Positions 20,434-33,396 of a DNA stretch of 60,000 nt are shown here, piece by piece; positions within the stretch are counted from its first letter, which is position 1, and the number at the start of each line of letters is the position of its first letter. The notes below the pieces were generated by a model that searched no databases, was not told the origin of the DNA, and saw nothing but the letters and a program-made list of their open reading frames with translations. Source of the DNA: Antedon mediterranea (Eukaryota; Echinodermata; Crinoidea; Comatulida; Antedonidae); NCBI RefSeq assembly GCF_964355755.1, contig NC_092680.1, positions 20,997,001-21,057,000 on the forward strand. Reading direction: 5' to 3'. Made by a program: the position numbers and the translations under genes.

Positions 20434-22597
20434 ACTCATATCATTTGACGTTATTTTAATGTTGATTCTTGAATTTATTTGTTCACTAAACGAATAACTG
20501 TAATTTATTTGAATGCAAATAGAGAGAAAATGATGCCTATGTGCTCACGCATGAATTTGTTCAAAGTACTTGTTTCATTAAAAAATCAATTTGAAAGAAA
20601 GAGTATAGCTAGCCTTCTGGTGTAATGCCCAATTCACCACTAGACTAGACAAGTATTGTAATACAAATTAAAATCAAGGTTAAAATAAAAAAGAAAAATA
20701 TATAAACATTTATTAAATAAGTTAAATTCTTAATTCCAGCAGTGTGCGTTTTAGAGAGGATTCATTTTAAGTCTTTTGCAGCGACAGCTTAATTTTGATT
20801 AAGTTGTTTAACAATTAAACGTAATGTTGTTTCCCCTGATTAATGAGTTAATGAATGTTTTTCTCCGTTGAAATATATATATATATATAATAGTCTGACA
20901 AAAATGATGACAGGAAGTGAAAACACAAACATGTTTCATTAACTTGTAAATCTTTATTAACCTTAGGCCTAATCATATTGAGAGAACATGAGAACACAAC
21001 TCAAGTCTGTAACATCTTTTTAGTACTAAATTTCATTTTGTTTTCGAGGTACAAACTCGATTCAAGATATCAGATGTATTATCAACATCTAGCCATGTTT
21101 GTTTAACTACAACAAACTAAATTTAAATAACATAGTGTAGTAAATAAATAACATTTTTCATGTTTTAAATAATACATGAGAACACAACTGAAAATCTGTA
21201 ACATAATTCCTTTTTTATTTTTTTATTTTTTATTTTATTAAAATAAAAACCAACAGCGATAATTACCGCCACTAACAGGTTTGATACAAACAAAGCCAGG
21301 ACTGTTTAAAGCACCTTGATTGGTCCTAACATTGGTCAAGGGCTTATCTCGTCTCTTGACCAGAGGAAAGGCATTAAATATAATGTTTTTGAGGTATACA
21401 AACTTGATTCAAGATATCAAATGTATTATCAACATCTACCTAAATTTAATTTGTAAAAAAAAACACACAAAACATACTGAAATCTAATGTTTTTTTAGGT
21501 ATAGGTTGAAACTCAATAAAATATCAATTTGTGAATTTTTTTTTGAAAAAGAACAAACTTAATACACATGTTTGTTGAAGGCAAAGTGATTTATATTCTA
21601 TGTGGAGAAAAAATACAAATTATCGAACAAAAGTTTAAAAGAAAAAAGAAATTTTATAACTTAATGCTAATTGCAAAACTGAATATTTACAACTGCTAAG
21701 TTGTCAATCTAAATCGGATACGATTGCATTGCTTTTAAAAATGGTTAGACAGAGAACGTATGTTTTTAGGAAGTAGTGTTATACAAACCATGGAGGACCT
21801 CCATGTACAAACCAATATAAACATATTTAAAATTGCAATAATAATCTGTAAATGCTATCTAGTAAATGCGTTATTAAATAATAAAAATTTAACACTGTGA
21901 CAAATACTGGAGTAAATACATAAGTATATTTAAAATGCGACTTAACTTTAACAATAATTAATATAAAAAGATAGATTTAATAAGTGCAAACAGAATTAAT
22001 AACACGAGAAACTAAGGTAGGCCTACCTTTAATAATAAACGTTTCATTGTTAAAGTAATAGTAAAACGTACGAGATGTGGAATTATTAAATGTGCGACAT
22101 AAAACACAACTGAGAACATTTAATCAAATTACTAGCTTTTGACACATTGATGGCGTGGATAATGGGGTTCTTCGACAAAATTTAGGGAAACCGATTGAAT
22201 AAGCTTAATGCACTTTTTATTTTTTTTTTTGGTGTAAAATGGTTCAATAGATATCTCGGAACCTCTTCAATATGAAAACTACAATACAATTACATCACGA
22301 CGTGTTAAATAGAGTAAAAATTAGTTTGTGTAATTGTCGCCCTAATTAGAGGGGTTGGGTTGCATTTATTCAATTTATTCGAATAAATACGGTACTATTT
22401 TTTTCACATTCAAATCTTTGTATTATACAAGTATATACTGATTTAATATAAATGATATTAAGTTAAAAACATATACAAAACAATATTATTATAAAAAGAG
22501 TGTAATTATTGTAGATTATGAGTTTCAAATAAGTGTGAATATAAAATAGCCTAAGTAAAATCTTCACCATTAATTCTTTCAAGTCTTGATACAACTC
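20434..22597. other. MULE 3' flank, AT-rich, no gene seen
   Basis: No coding potential was found. AAACTTGATTCAAGATATCA-like words near 21053 and 21400 form a diverged direct repeat. A GAATAAATACGGTA motif at about 22380 also occurs at 14677 in a gene A intron, suggesting a small dispersed repeat. Confidence 0.45.
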
Positions 22598-24477
22598 TTA
22601 TTTCTTACTGAATGATGTGGTTTTTGCAACTCTGGTTCTTTTTTTTTGTCCTGGTTTTTTAGCACATTGTGGTGTTGCAGGAATAATTAATTTCCCGTCT
22701 TTAGATGTTGTTGTTTTTGCAACTGTTTTGTTCAGTGATATTTTCAAAAATCGTAAAACATATTTGTTTTTTTCATCTTCAGATTTCCCTATCCAAACCG
22801 AATTTGGCACTGTATATTTCTTTAATCTAGGGATAACGTAAAAATTGCCTTGTCCGTGAATTGCACGCCGGGCGTCTGCATATTGTAATTTCGCAATTTT
22901 GTGTAGAATTTGTACTAAATCTGGAAGCCTTTGTGGTTTCCAGTTAATGGATAGTTTTAGAATGTGATTTATGCTTTCGCAGTTGTTGTTTGTCCAACGG
23001 TCCGGAATCACTCGGTCGGTAATATTGGGTCTGAAAACCTTTTCTTTTAAGGTTGGGCACAGTTTATCTCTAAAATAATTTCCAAATAGTGGAACTTGTT
23101 TTTGGAAATCTATTTCCAATTGTAGTGAACGTTTGTCAAATTGTGAAATGTTTGTACTCCCAAGTAATCCGGACGGCGAAAAGATTTTGTTTAGTATTAT
23201 TTGTCGGTACTTATTATTTGCTCCTTGCTTTTCAAGCAAGTAACGAGATGCATTTTGCTTGATATGCCTTGTGCACAATATGTGTCGCGAATTGGGGAAA
23301 GAAAAGTTTAAAGCTTTCAAAATTGCCTTTTCTTCGTCGGAACCTATGACCATATTACAACTCATACCAACTTCGGAATTGTTTATGTCACTGTCAAGCT
23401 GACAACGCAAATGTGTAAAGAAATCAAGATACGTGCTGTACCGACCATCCCAGTGTAATAGCATCGGGCCGACAAAAATGGGATGATCATTTGCTTCTTT
23501 TTTAAGCAATAGAGTGTTTTTAAAAACAGTAACCGTTAAATAGCAAGCCCCCAAGTTAAAAGTCCTATCGATCCCTAGTATACTTTGAGAAATATTGCCA
23601 CAACAAAACCTTCGTAAGTCATTAATTTGATTGTTTGTGTACAGAATTACACAAGGAGGCTGATTAGGTACAGCAAAGACTTTTTTTACAAATTCATGTT
23701 TTGTTAATTCGGTTATTAAATTTTGTATATCATCGGCAACATTAGACCTACTACCTGTGGTGAGTTTTTTTGATCGGTTATATTTCAAATTTCTCAGTTG
23801 TTTCATATCTCTGGGTGCGCTTTCGGGGTTAGAAAAAACCATATCTGCGTAAGTATCCCTGGGTTTGGAATGGACAAGTCTACATTCAGCATCACGTAGA
23901 ACTTTCGGATGAGTACGTACGTATTCTGTGTGTGTATGTCTGTCATTACCATGTGACGAAATGGTAAAAGGAAAATTGCCAATGTATTCAACTACTGCTT
24001 TAGGCCTATTGAAGTTGTTCATTTTTTCGTTTTCGTTTTCTATCCACGACACTCGTTTTTTGTACCCTTTGTCTCGTTTTAATTTACAATAACACCTATG
24101 CAAAGTTATAATATTAGTCGGTTGTGGTACGAGCGGGACCCAAGTACCGTTTTTTTTAATGCAAAATCTATCACACTTAAAGACAATGGTGATAAGCCTT
24201 CCAGCTACTCTTGTGAACTGTGTCTTCGGAGTACTACTACTTGACGAGTCCCATACACCACAATCATCAGGAAAGAAGCTACGACCACCTCCAAAACGTT
24301 GTTGTACATTGCCTTCATTGTTGACAACAAATAACATATTTTCTTTAACACCCTGCGGAATGTCTGGGAATGTTGCATTTTCTGATGTTTTCATGAGGAT
24401 TTGGTATAGTTCAGACACCTGAACAAATTTTTTGTTTAACAACCGCTTTGTGAACCTTTTGCACGACATTCGGTCAC
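22598..24477 (-). CDS. Last exon of the MULE gene: DDE transposase
   Basis: The exon begins at GDRMSCKRFTKR and encodes 625 further residues. Candidate DDE residues are Asp in ILGIDRTFNLG (about 304 of the exon), Asp in MVIGSDEEKAI (381), and Glu in NNNCESINHIL (501). The CTRH (C-x2-H) motif after FPNSRHIL is characteristic of Mutator-like transposases. The N-terminal third contains DDCGVWDSSSSSTP and a YIGNFPFTISSHGN block of unknown role. The C terminus is basic (PGQKKRTRVAKTT). No stop or frameshift is present. Confidence 0.85.
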
Positions 24478-27400
24478 CTAAAACGAAGCATATTGAAAAT
24501 TTCAAAATATTTAATAACAGTAATAGGCATGTTTCCTTTTTTGCGGGCACTGTTTATAAACTTTATTTCAATAGTTACTTTTGAGCAAATGTATGATGCA
24601 TGCATTTTCTATTTTATATGTAATATTTTCACAATAGAATATTAGTATATTAGTAACATGTAATTGTACCTTAAGAACACGCTAAAACGTAGTCGATACA
24701 TCTAAAGATAGTTTTATTTGGAAAATAAAAGATATCAGCCGTCACAATTTCCCACAAAAATAAACAGAATTATTTTAATTTTAATTGCATATTGGAAATG
24801 ATAATGAATTTTGTTTTCGAATATTGTGTCACACAAAGATAATGTAGATTTTATTAATATAGTGTTTCAATTAGGTTGTGTAAATTAAATAACGAACCTT
24901 GCTTTTCCAGATCAGAACTAAATGAATTGTTTATGTGACTGTATCGTGTTTCGGAATTACTTAGAGCAACTTCAGACTCGGACGAAGAAAATATAATTGG
25001 TGAATTATCGCCGACGTCTTCAATCTTGACAAATGCAGTGTGTCCCCTCTGTTTTTTTCCTTTTTAAAAATATATAAATATTTGTCAAACCATAAAGCAA
25101 TACATAACTTACAAATGTATTCCCCTATATTTTCATGCTATTGCTGGGAGCTTTTCTTTTGCTTTTTAACGGTAAATAACATACAGTACATGATAAACAA
25201 TCAGACATTGAATCGTGTTCTATATCATGATACATTTTATCCGCATTTTATGCAGGTTGACCGCAGTACTATTGCAAATAACAGTACTTACAATGATAGG
25301 TGTATTTTAAACACTACCCTCTTATTAATAATGACACGATTTACTGTATTTGGTGATTTGAGTTTTCTATTTGAATAATGAAACTCGAATCTTGTTATTG
25401 AAATATCATAAATTTAAGAAACTCAAATATCTGAGTTTTTTAGATCTAGGAAACTTAGATATATTTAAAACTTGTGTTTTCTAACACAGATCTTGTAATG
25501 CGAAGATCAAAACGAACAAAACACTTACTTTCATGTTGCATAGTTTTTGTGGTTTTCGAGTCGGGCGTTGTCATCGACGTGCTTTTTTCCTTTATGATTT
25601 CGCTGTGGGGGTTACAAATTGGGGATTGGAAAATCACACTATCGCCGGAAGGCCTTCCTGTTATAGGCGTATGCAATACATCATTACGATTAGGTAGTAA
25701 CTTTTCATTGGTGTCTGTATGATCACTGCTGTCGTTGTTGGAGTCAGAAAATTGATGTGATAATGAAATCAAATCAAAATCTATATCGGAAGATTGGCTA
25801 AAAAAAGAGGTAGCTGGAATGCCCTTAAAATTAGCCATCGTGGCATTTGTGTCTGTCTTTTTGCTGTTGTCGCTGTTTGGTGTGGAGCGTGGAGATATGG
25901 AAATCATATCACGTTTATGGAAAGGTTGTCTATCAACAGAAGTGGAGGGAACGTCTGTAGGATCAACCTGTGGTGTTGAGTCAACGGAATCAGATGATAT
26001 GGTTGCGATTCGTTGCTTCTTCTTCGGTCGCCTTGTTTTCTTTTTCCGCACTATAAAATGTAGATTCATATCGATAAGTAAAAACACACAATGTTATATG
26101 ATCTAGATACATTCAGATATCTCAGTTTCCTATAGACACCTACACTTATTGAATAAAACATTACTTTGTTAAAAAAAAAACAACAGATCAAAACACTACC
26201 TCCTGCATGATTCGTTACTTTCGTGGTTTTTAAGTCGGGCGTTGTCATCGACATGGGTACGTTGTCGCTATTTGGTGTGAACAGTGGAGATATGGAAATC
26301 ATATCCCGTTTATGGCAAGGTTGTGTATCAACAGAAGTGGAGGGAAAGTCTGTAGGATCAACTTCAGACTCGGACGAAGAAAATATAAATGGTGAATTAT
26401 CGCCGACATCTTCAATCTTGAAAAATACAGTGTGTCGCCTCTGGTGTTTTCCTTTTTGAAAATATATAAAATATTTGTCAAACCATAATGCAATGCATAA
26501 CTATACATGTATTCCCCTATATTTTCAGGCTATTGCTGGGAGCTTTTCCTTTGCTTTTTAAAGGTAAATAACATACATGATAAACAATCAGACATTGAAT
26601 CGTGTTCTATATCATGATATACATTTTAGCCGCATTTTATGCAGGTTGACCGCAGTACTATTTTTGGCAAATAACAATGAGTACTTACAATGATAGGTGT
26701 ATTTTAAACACTACCCTCTTATTAACAATGACACGACTTACTGTATTATGTGATTTGATTTTTATATTTGAAGCTTGAAACTCGGATCTTGTTATTTAAA
26801 TTTCATAAATATAGGAAACTCAAATATCTGAGTTTTTTAGATCTAGAAAACTTAGATATATCTAAAATTTGTGTTTTCTAACACAGATCTATTCTTGTAA
26901 TGCGAAGATCAAAACGAACAAAACACTTACCTTCATGTTGCATAGTTTTTGTGGTTTTCAAGTCGGGCGTTGTCATCGACGTGCTTCTTTCCTTTATGAT
27001 TTCGCTGTGGGGGTTACAAATTGGGGATTGGAAAATCACACTATCAGAAGGCTTTCCTGTTATAGGCATATGCAATACATCATTACGATTAGGTAGTAAC
27101 TTTTCATTGGTGTCTGCATGATCACTGCTGTCGTTGTTGGGGTCAGAAAATTGATGATCAAAATCTATATTGGAAGATTGGTTAAAAAAAGAGGTAGCTG
27201 GAATGCCCTCAAAATTAGCCATCGTGGCATTAGTGTCTGTCTTTTTGCCGTTGTCGCTGTTTGATGTGGAGAGTGGAGATATGGAAATCACATCACATTT
27301 ATGGAAAGGTTGTCTATCAACAGAAGTGGAGAGAAAGTCTGAAGGATCAAGTGTTGAGTCAACGGAATCAGAAGATATGGTTACTGTGGTTGCGATTCGT

Positions 27401-29861
27401 TGCTTCTTCTTCGGTCGCCTTGTTTTCTTTTTCCGCACTATAAAAATGTAGATTCATATCGATAAGTACAAACACACAATTGTATTTGATGTAGATACAA
27501 TCAGATATCTCAGTTTTCTATAGACACCTACACTTATTAAATAAAACATGTCTTTGTTAAAAAAAAAAAAAAACAGAACAAAACACTACCTCCTGCATGT
27601 TGCGTAGCTGTTGTAGTTTTCAAGTCGGGCGTTGTCATCGACAAGGGTACGTTGTCGCTGTTTGGTGTGGAGATTAGAGATATGGAAAACATATCACGTT
27701 TATGGAAAGGTTGTCTATCAACAGAAGTGGAGGGAAAGTCTGTAGGATCAACCTGTGGTGTTGAGTCAACGGAATCAGACGATATGGTTGCTATGGTTGC
27801 GATTCGTTGCTTCTTCTTCGGTCGCCTTGTTTTCTTTTTTCGTACTATAAAAATGTAGATTCATATCGATAAGTACAAACACACAATGTTATTTGATCTA
27901 GATACAATCAGATATCTCAGTTTCCTATAGACACCTACACTTATTGAATAAAACATTTATTTTTTACAAAAAAAAAAACAGAACAAAACACTACCTCCTG
28001 CATGTTGCGTATCTTTTGTGGTTTTCAAGTCGGGCGTTGTCATCGACAAGGGTACGTTGTCGCTGTTTGGTGTGGAGATTGGAGATATGGAAAACATATC
28101 ACGTTTATGGAAAGGTTGTCTATCAACAGAAGTGGAGGGAAAGTCTGTAGGATCAAGTGTTGAGTCAACGGAATCAGATGATATGGTTACTGTGGTTGCG
28201 ATTCGTTGCTTCTTCTTCGGTCGCCTTGTTTTCTTTTTTCGCACTATAAAAATGTAGATTCATATCGATAAGTACAAACACACAATTGTATTTGATGTAG
28301 ATACAATCAGATATCTCAGTTTTCTATAGACGCCTACACTTATTAAATAAAACATGTCTTTGTTAAAAAAAAAATAACAGAACAAAACACTACCTCTTGC
28401 ATGTTGCGTATCTGTTGTGGTTTTCAAGTCGGGCGTTGTCATCGACATGGGTACGTTGTCGCTGTTGGGCGTGGACAGTGGAGATAGGGAAATCATATCC
28501 CGTTTATGGCAAGGTTGTGTATCAACAGAAGTGGAGGGAAAGTCTGTAGGATCAACCTGTGGTGTTGAGTCAACGGAATCAGATGATATGGGTACTATAG
28601 TTGCGATTCGTTCTTTCATTTTCGGTCGCCTTTTCTTTTTTTGAACTATAAAAATTTAGATTTATCTCGGTCAATAATATAAACACACCTCTGAGATAAC
28701 TTCGTTACAATAAAAAATAACAATGAACCAATCTATTGCGTACACTACGTACGGATAAGTTTTGTGTATTCTTATCCTAAAATTTTATTTTTTTTAAATT
28801 TGTACAAATAAATAAGAAACCATTTGTCTAAATTAGTAGAGTAGGCCTAATTTACCTTTCCTTTTGATTACTTTCTTGTGACCAATGTCGTCATACGAAG
28901 TAGATGACAAGCAAGATGACAATATTTCGGGTAAACACACTCTCTCATCTATTAAAGAACTGTCCAATAACGGGACAAAGTGGTTAGGAATCCACGTACC
29001 CTTTGAAGAAGGTAATAGTGTACTAGTCCACATAATAAAAATCGGATGTCTGTCAGCTGTTTCTTCGCAAGGATAAAAACTTCTATTCAATATGCGATGT
29101 GCATTGTCAGTAACGCCATTATAAGGAGGATACACAGAAATAATTTCTTGCCCTATAACACTAGACAACGCCTGTATCTGCCAAGCTGAAGAATAACCGC
29201 TTTCACGACTACAATCTGAACAAGCGAGATTGTAATCAGGACTGGTTAAAGCAATTTTTGAATGTTTGTGCAGTTCCTTGTAGAATGTTTCTTTTTCTAC
29301 CATATCAACAAATGTTCTTACGCGAAGTTCAGTAGCAATGTTTTCATTGCCAGTCAAAGCAACAGCTACGGCATTAAACAAGCAGCTACCGTCACCAGCG
29401 ACAGATACAGGGATTAAACGCCCACCTCCACATTTGTTCATTATACTTGTAGAAACAGCATCGATGACATACTGTTGAGATATCGTAAACGGGGGTTTAC
29501 TAAAGCGATGATTACGTAGAAATAAACGTTCACTTTGCGCTATGTCAAGTATATTGTAATTGTTTTTGGTAGCTGAATCAATACGCTCTAATGAGGCCAA
29601 AAAATCAAAACTGCCATTAGGGCTACAGCATTCGGAACAAGTGAAATGCAAAGGAGAGTTACCTAAGCTATGCAAGTTTGCTTTAGTTAAGTTTTCGCAC
29701 AATATGTGGAACCAGCGTAAGCAATAATCACAAAATATACTGTCATTGTTGCACGCAAACTTACAAACACCACAAAAGTATTTCCCCGTTTTTTTCTTGT
29801 CACAATCAAAACAAGTTAAACAAGGTCTAGTTTTTTTGTGCTGCCTTTTTTGTCTGTACAT
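22598..29861 (-). CDS. Transposon protein: PHD finger, OTU protease, repeated linker exons, MULE transposase
   Basis: Nine predicted exons on the minus strand: 28856-29864 (ATG at 29861), 28394-28645, 27995-28243, 27590-27844, 26931-27437, 26200-26451, 25529-26050, 24898-25059, 22598-24477. Every junction is phase 1 with GT-AG borders, and the joined frame is open for 1694 codons. Domains in order: C4HC3 PHD finger (residues 30-78), OTU-type cysteine protease (about 150-300), a Ser/Thr-rich and basic repeat region, and a DDE transposase. The transposase would mobilise the element. PHD fingers usually read histone tails and OTU domains cleave ubiquitin; their role here is inference. The intact frame implies recent activity or selection. 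The ATG follows an acceptor at 29865, so a 5' UTR exon lies upstream. Confidence 0.75.
24898..28645 (-). repeat. Amplified phase-1 linker exons of the MULE gene
   Basis: Six related exons lie between the OTU and transposase exons: 28394-28645, 27995-28243, 27590-27844 (short, 83-85 codons), 26931-27437 and 25529-26050 (long, 169 and 174 codons) and hybrid 26200-26451 (84 codons). Most start with KKKTRRPKKKQRIAT, a basic nuclear-localisation-like block, then SSDSVDST, STSVDRQPFHKRD and ISISPLSTPNSDN, and end with MTTPDLKTT. All have lengths divisible by three and phase-1 borders, so each can be added or skipped without a frameshift. A further exon (24898-25059) links to the transposase. A ~1.39-kb segment is duplicated in tandem (about 24.96-26.36 and 26.36-27.75 kb). 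Confidence 0.8.
28856..29861 (-). CDS. Exon 1 of the MULE gene: PHD finger plus OTU domain
   Basis: The PHD finger has CGVC (30-33), CDYC (44-47), WFHILC (His52, Cys55) and CSEC (75-78), spaced as in C4HC3 fingers; extra Cys at 14, 17 and 20 precede it. The OTU core is VSVAGDGSCLFNAVAVAL, with D157-G-S-C160 as the catalytic Cys loop, and NHFVPLL gives the catalytic His294. These match the two catalytic segments of OTU deubiquitinases, so the enzyme may be active. A CSDC pair near 214-217 lies inside the OTU region. The exon ends in KRKG at a GTAAAT donor. Confidence 0.82.
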
Positions 29862-29865
29862 ATTC

Positions 29866-31330
29866 TGAAAGTAAAATAAGAACAATTGGTTTGAAAGCAA
29901 TTGTAAGGTCCTATCATTAGCAAGTACACATTATATTTATCAGATTATATTTACACTTTTGCAGCATTTACTATTTATAGAATAAAAATGTTATCTGCAC
30001 TAAATAAGCCAGTCGGTAAATCTTTATGGAATTCATTTAAAAGCAATATGTTATATAACATTGAATGTGAAACATATAACAATAAAGAAAAAAGTATAGA
30101 AAAATGGGTAGCTTTAAGAAATAAGATTATGATAATATAATTTCTAATTTGATACGATTAACAGAAAAAGAATTACAGTGATACGGGTTACTGGTGGTAC
30201 TGAGCTATTATTGTTTATTTTTATCATGTATATAAATATATTGTATAATCCGGGTTGTAAAATGAAAACAAACAAATGAAAATGTGTGAACTATTTTAAA
30301 ACGGGATAGATGATAATGATGATCCTGTCAAGTGTATAACAAAATATAAGAAAATTAATGAAAAAAGGAGTAATACAGAATTCATATATGTAAAAATGTT
30401 ACTTATGAACTGTAACGACATTTACAAGTTAAATAATACGATTTTATGTAATATGAGATAATATGAATGTGAATAAAAGTGGTGTTTGCGCCACAAAAGA
30501 GAAAAAGAAAAAAAACAAGTACACAAATCAAATTGCTTAACTTAGGCTTTATTGTTTTTCAATTCTTTATATCATTATTAGTCAAAATGATTAGTTTGAT
30601 GATTTTTGGGTAAAAATTAAACTGCGAATGCGTATACGCGAAAAATTGCGATTCGCACAAATAAATAACTTGAATACCGTTGTAGATATTTAAATTAAAG
30701 CATTCTTTATACACTGAATAATGATTAACTATTAAAAAATGAACTGTAAATAATTATGAATGACTTACCACTGTGTGCTCGTCAGAACCGAACGGTTAAG
30801 TAAAAATAGACTGAACTGTTGTACAACTGAACTGAACTGTACAAAAATAAAGATTTAGATGGATTTTCTCCAGTGAGAATTCAAGAATAAAGGTATGATG
30901 TGTTTTTTTATCGCTTTAAATAGTGGAAAGAAACTTCAGCAGAACCACGCTTTTTACATAGTTGCATGAAGGTCTTTTTTATTGGCTTATTTTCTGAAGC
31001 CTAACACCGTCAAAGTTCTAGACCAATCGCAATGCACATTTTGCCAAAGCTGCTCTCATATTTGGGACCATCTTTAAGAAATCGGAAACCAACAGGCTGC
31101 TTTGATAATAACCGCACACGGAACCGGTGCTATCGCCATATCAAACACTATTTTGACAAAACCGTCCGACTCCGATAAAATGCCAGTTATTCCACTGACA
31201 TATTGCAAAATAGGTTACCGTCAAGAATAAACATGTAAGGAACTCCTTTGTATGATCTTGATAAAATTACTAAGGTTCTTCGAACACAGAGACCAGAGAC
31301 TAAGAGATAGGTCGAAACGGGTGTCTCAAA
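29866..31330. other. MULE 5' region, no further coding exon seen
   Basis: Apart from the possible non-coding exon near 30.77-30.85 kb there are no open frames with domain content. Confidence 0.5.
30769..30850 (-). promoter_or_regulatory. Possible 5' UTR exon/promoter region of the MULE gene
   Basis: On the minus strand CGAGCACACAGTG is followed by GTAAGTCATT, a strong donor (GT at 30768-30767), about 0.9 kb upstream of the acceptor at 29865. It could supply the non-coding first exon that the acceptor just before the ATG implies. No clear TATA box was seen. Confidence 0.3.
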
Positions 31331-31334
31331 AACA

Positions 31335-31790
31335 GAGACCAGAGACCCGAGACCCAGGGTCTCTGTTTTCGAGAAAATCTGGAAAACAGAGACCCCCACT
31401 AAAACGTCTAAATAATACGTTATATAGGGGGTCTCTGTTTTCCAGAAAAACTCGAAAACAGATACCCCCATTAAAACGTCTCAATATTAAGTCAATATTA
31501 CGTTACATAGGGGGTCTCTGTTTTCCAGAAAAACTCGAAAACAGATACCCCCATTAAAACTTCTTAATATTAAGTCAATATTACGTTATATAGGGGGTCT
31601 CAGTTTTCGAGTTTTTCTAGAAAACAGAGACCTCCACTAAAACGTTTCAATATTAAGTCAATATTACGTTATATAGGGGTCTCTGTTTTCGAGAAAAACT
31701 CGAAAACAGAGACCCCCACTAAAACGTCTCAATATTAGGTCAATATTACGTTATATAGGGGGTCCCCACTAAAACGTCTCAAAATCACAG
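31335..31790. repeat. 83-bp satellite of perfect hairpins
   Basis: Six tandem units start near 31349, 31431, 31514, 31597, 31679 and 31762 (period 82-83 bp). Each carries GGGTCTCTGTTTTCGAG and its inverse CTCGAAAACAGAGACCC around a 4-6 base loop, then ACTAAAACGTCTCAATATTA. A diverged unit recurs at 32266-32345. No protein is encoded. Confidence 0.9.
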
Positions 31791-32265
31791 AATGACGTAT
31801 CAGTAATAAACGGTAACTGATATGCCGATATCAAAGAACATGCCGCAACGATAAGAAGATTGATGAATTCTTGAACGCGTGTGAAGAGACTGTCATTTTG
31901 GAATACAAGGTCGACGTCCTAGAAGTTAAGTAAGATGTATAAATGCATGTTAGAAGCTAAAAAGCGGGAGATTATTTCAAAAACTGACACTAGTTTCGTA
32001 ACCTTTATTAACAAGCATAAAAGATAATAACGTACAATGCAATAACAAAATGATATGAGGTCAGACTTTGAGGCAGACTGGAGGATGAAGACAAATATAT
32101 TGTGTTGGGCGAACCTTTAAAAAGAAATGAATTAAAAAAATAAAAATAAATTGATAAATAAATAAACATAAATTCACGGTTTTTGCGATAAAAGTTGGGT
32201 TTTAATAATTTATGACCAAGCTCGTTGGTGGGTATTTGCAACACTCTCAATAAACAGGGATTATA

Positions 32266-32348
32266 TTAGGGGGTCTCGGGAAATCTCAAAAAAAGAGACC
32301 CCCAATATAATGAGACGTTTTAGTGGGGGTCTCTGTTTTCGAGTTTTT
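32266..32348. repeat. Isolated unit of the 83-bp hairpin satellite
   Basis: GGGGGTCTCGGG, AAAGAGACCCCCAATATA, GAGACGTTTTAGTGGGGGTC and TCTCTGTTTTCGAG match the array at 31335-31790 in part and partly in inverse orientation. Confidence 0.7.
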
Positions 32349-33396
32349 CTCCATTAGTATTTGTTTTATTATAAGGTTGTTGACATTATAATGTGTCTAT
32401 TGTATATTTTAATGGTATTATACATATGCCTACATCATTATAATATAGCTCATCCCCACCCTCCTACCTCCTCCATTAGGCCTATTCCCTGCCCCACCGT
32501 TCGATAGAGATTAAATATAAATATATGAAAATTCACTAAAATTAGTTGTGAAATTAGGTTCTTTTTTCGTAAAAAAATTAGATTTATGAATAACTTATAC
32601 AAATTCTCAAGTGTCAACAATAAATCGTCTGTGTTTTTAAACAGTGAATAGTAGCCGATAAATTCACGTGCATCCTTCACAATAACAATACAAAATATAA
32701 CAATATACATACAGAAAATTATAAAGGCAAAAAACAACTAACAACCCCTAAAATATCCTCTACCCTCCGCAACACCCCAACCAATTTTAATCGATACATA
32801 GGGACATAGGGTAGATCATTACTGTACAAAAATGAATAAAGAAATATAGTGAAATTGTATTAAATAAAATCAACAGAAAACACAGCTTATTAATAATACA
32901 AACGATTTGTTTTGTAATTCAATTCTCCATTCATCTATCATTATAGAGTTAAGTTTCTTAAAATTTTAGACATTTAAAAGGAGAGAGGAGAAAATATATT
33001 TGGATTCACAATTACACTTCCATCTTTAGTATTTCATACAAAGAGCGTTATGGATCTCAGTTAATTGGAGACCAACCAGAGGTGCTTTTTTTAAGGTATA
33101 ACGCGCCATTTGGAGCTTGATACGCTTTAGCTTATCTTTATCTATTCTATACTTAAAGAGCACCAAATAAATGAACAACCATAGTTGATAGAACTATCGA
33201 TCTCCACAGAGTATCTCCATAATATACTAGTTCAAGTTACTGATACCGTATCTATAAGAAACTGAAATACACAGCATGCTTTATACGTGTGTGATTGCAT
33301 TTGATTGTGGGAATAGACATTTCTCAAATGTTGTGGTCTTCATGACGTGCTCTTTTGAAACATCATATTCATACTGGTTCAATAATTTTGTTAACG
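32349..33396. other. Spacer inside the MULE, no gene seen
   Basis: AT-rich sequence with no conserved open frame; short open frames on both strands have low-complexity composition. Confidence 0.45.

Noticed and set aside
25474-28644. Plus-strand open frames such as MVFKSGVVIDMGTLS
   Set aside because: They are complements of the amplified exons of the minus-strand MULE gene, which has splice sites and conserved frame.
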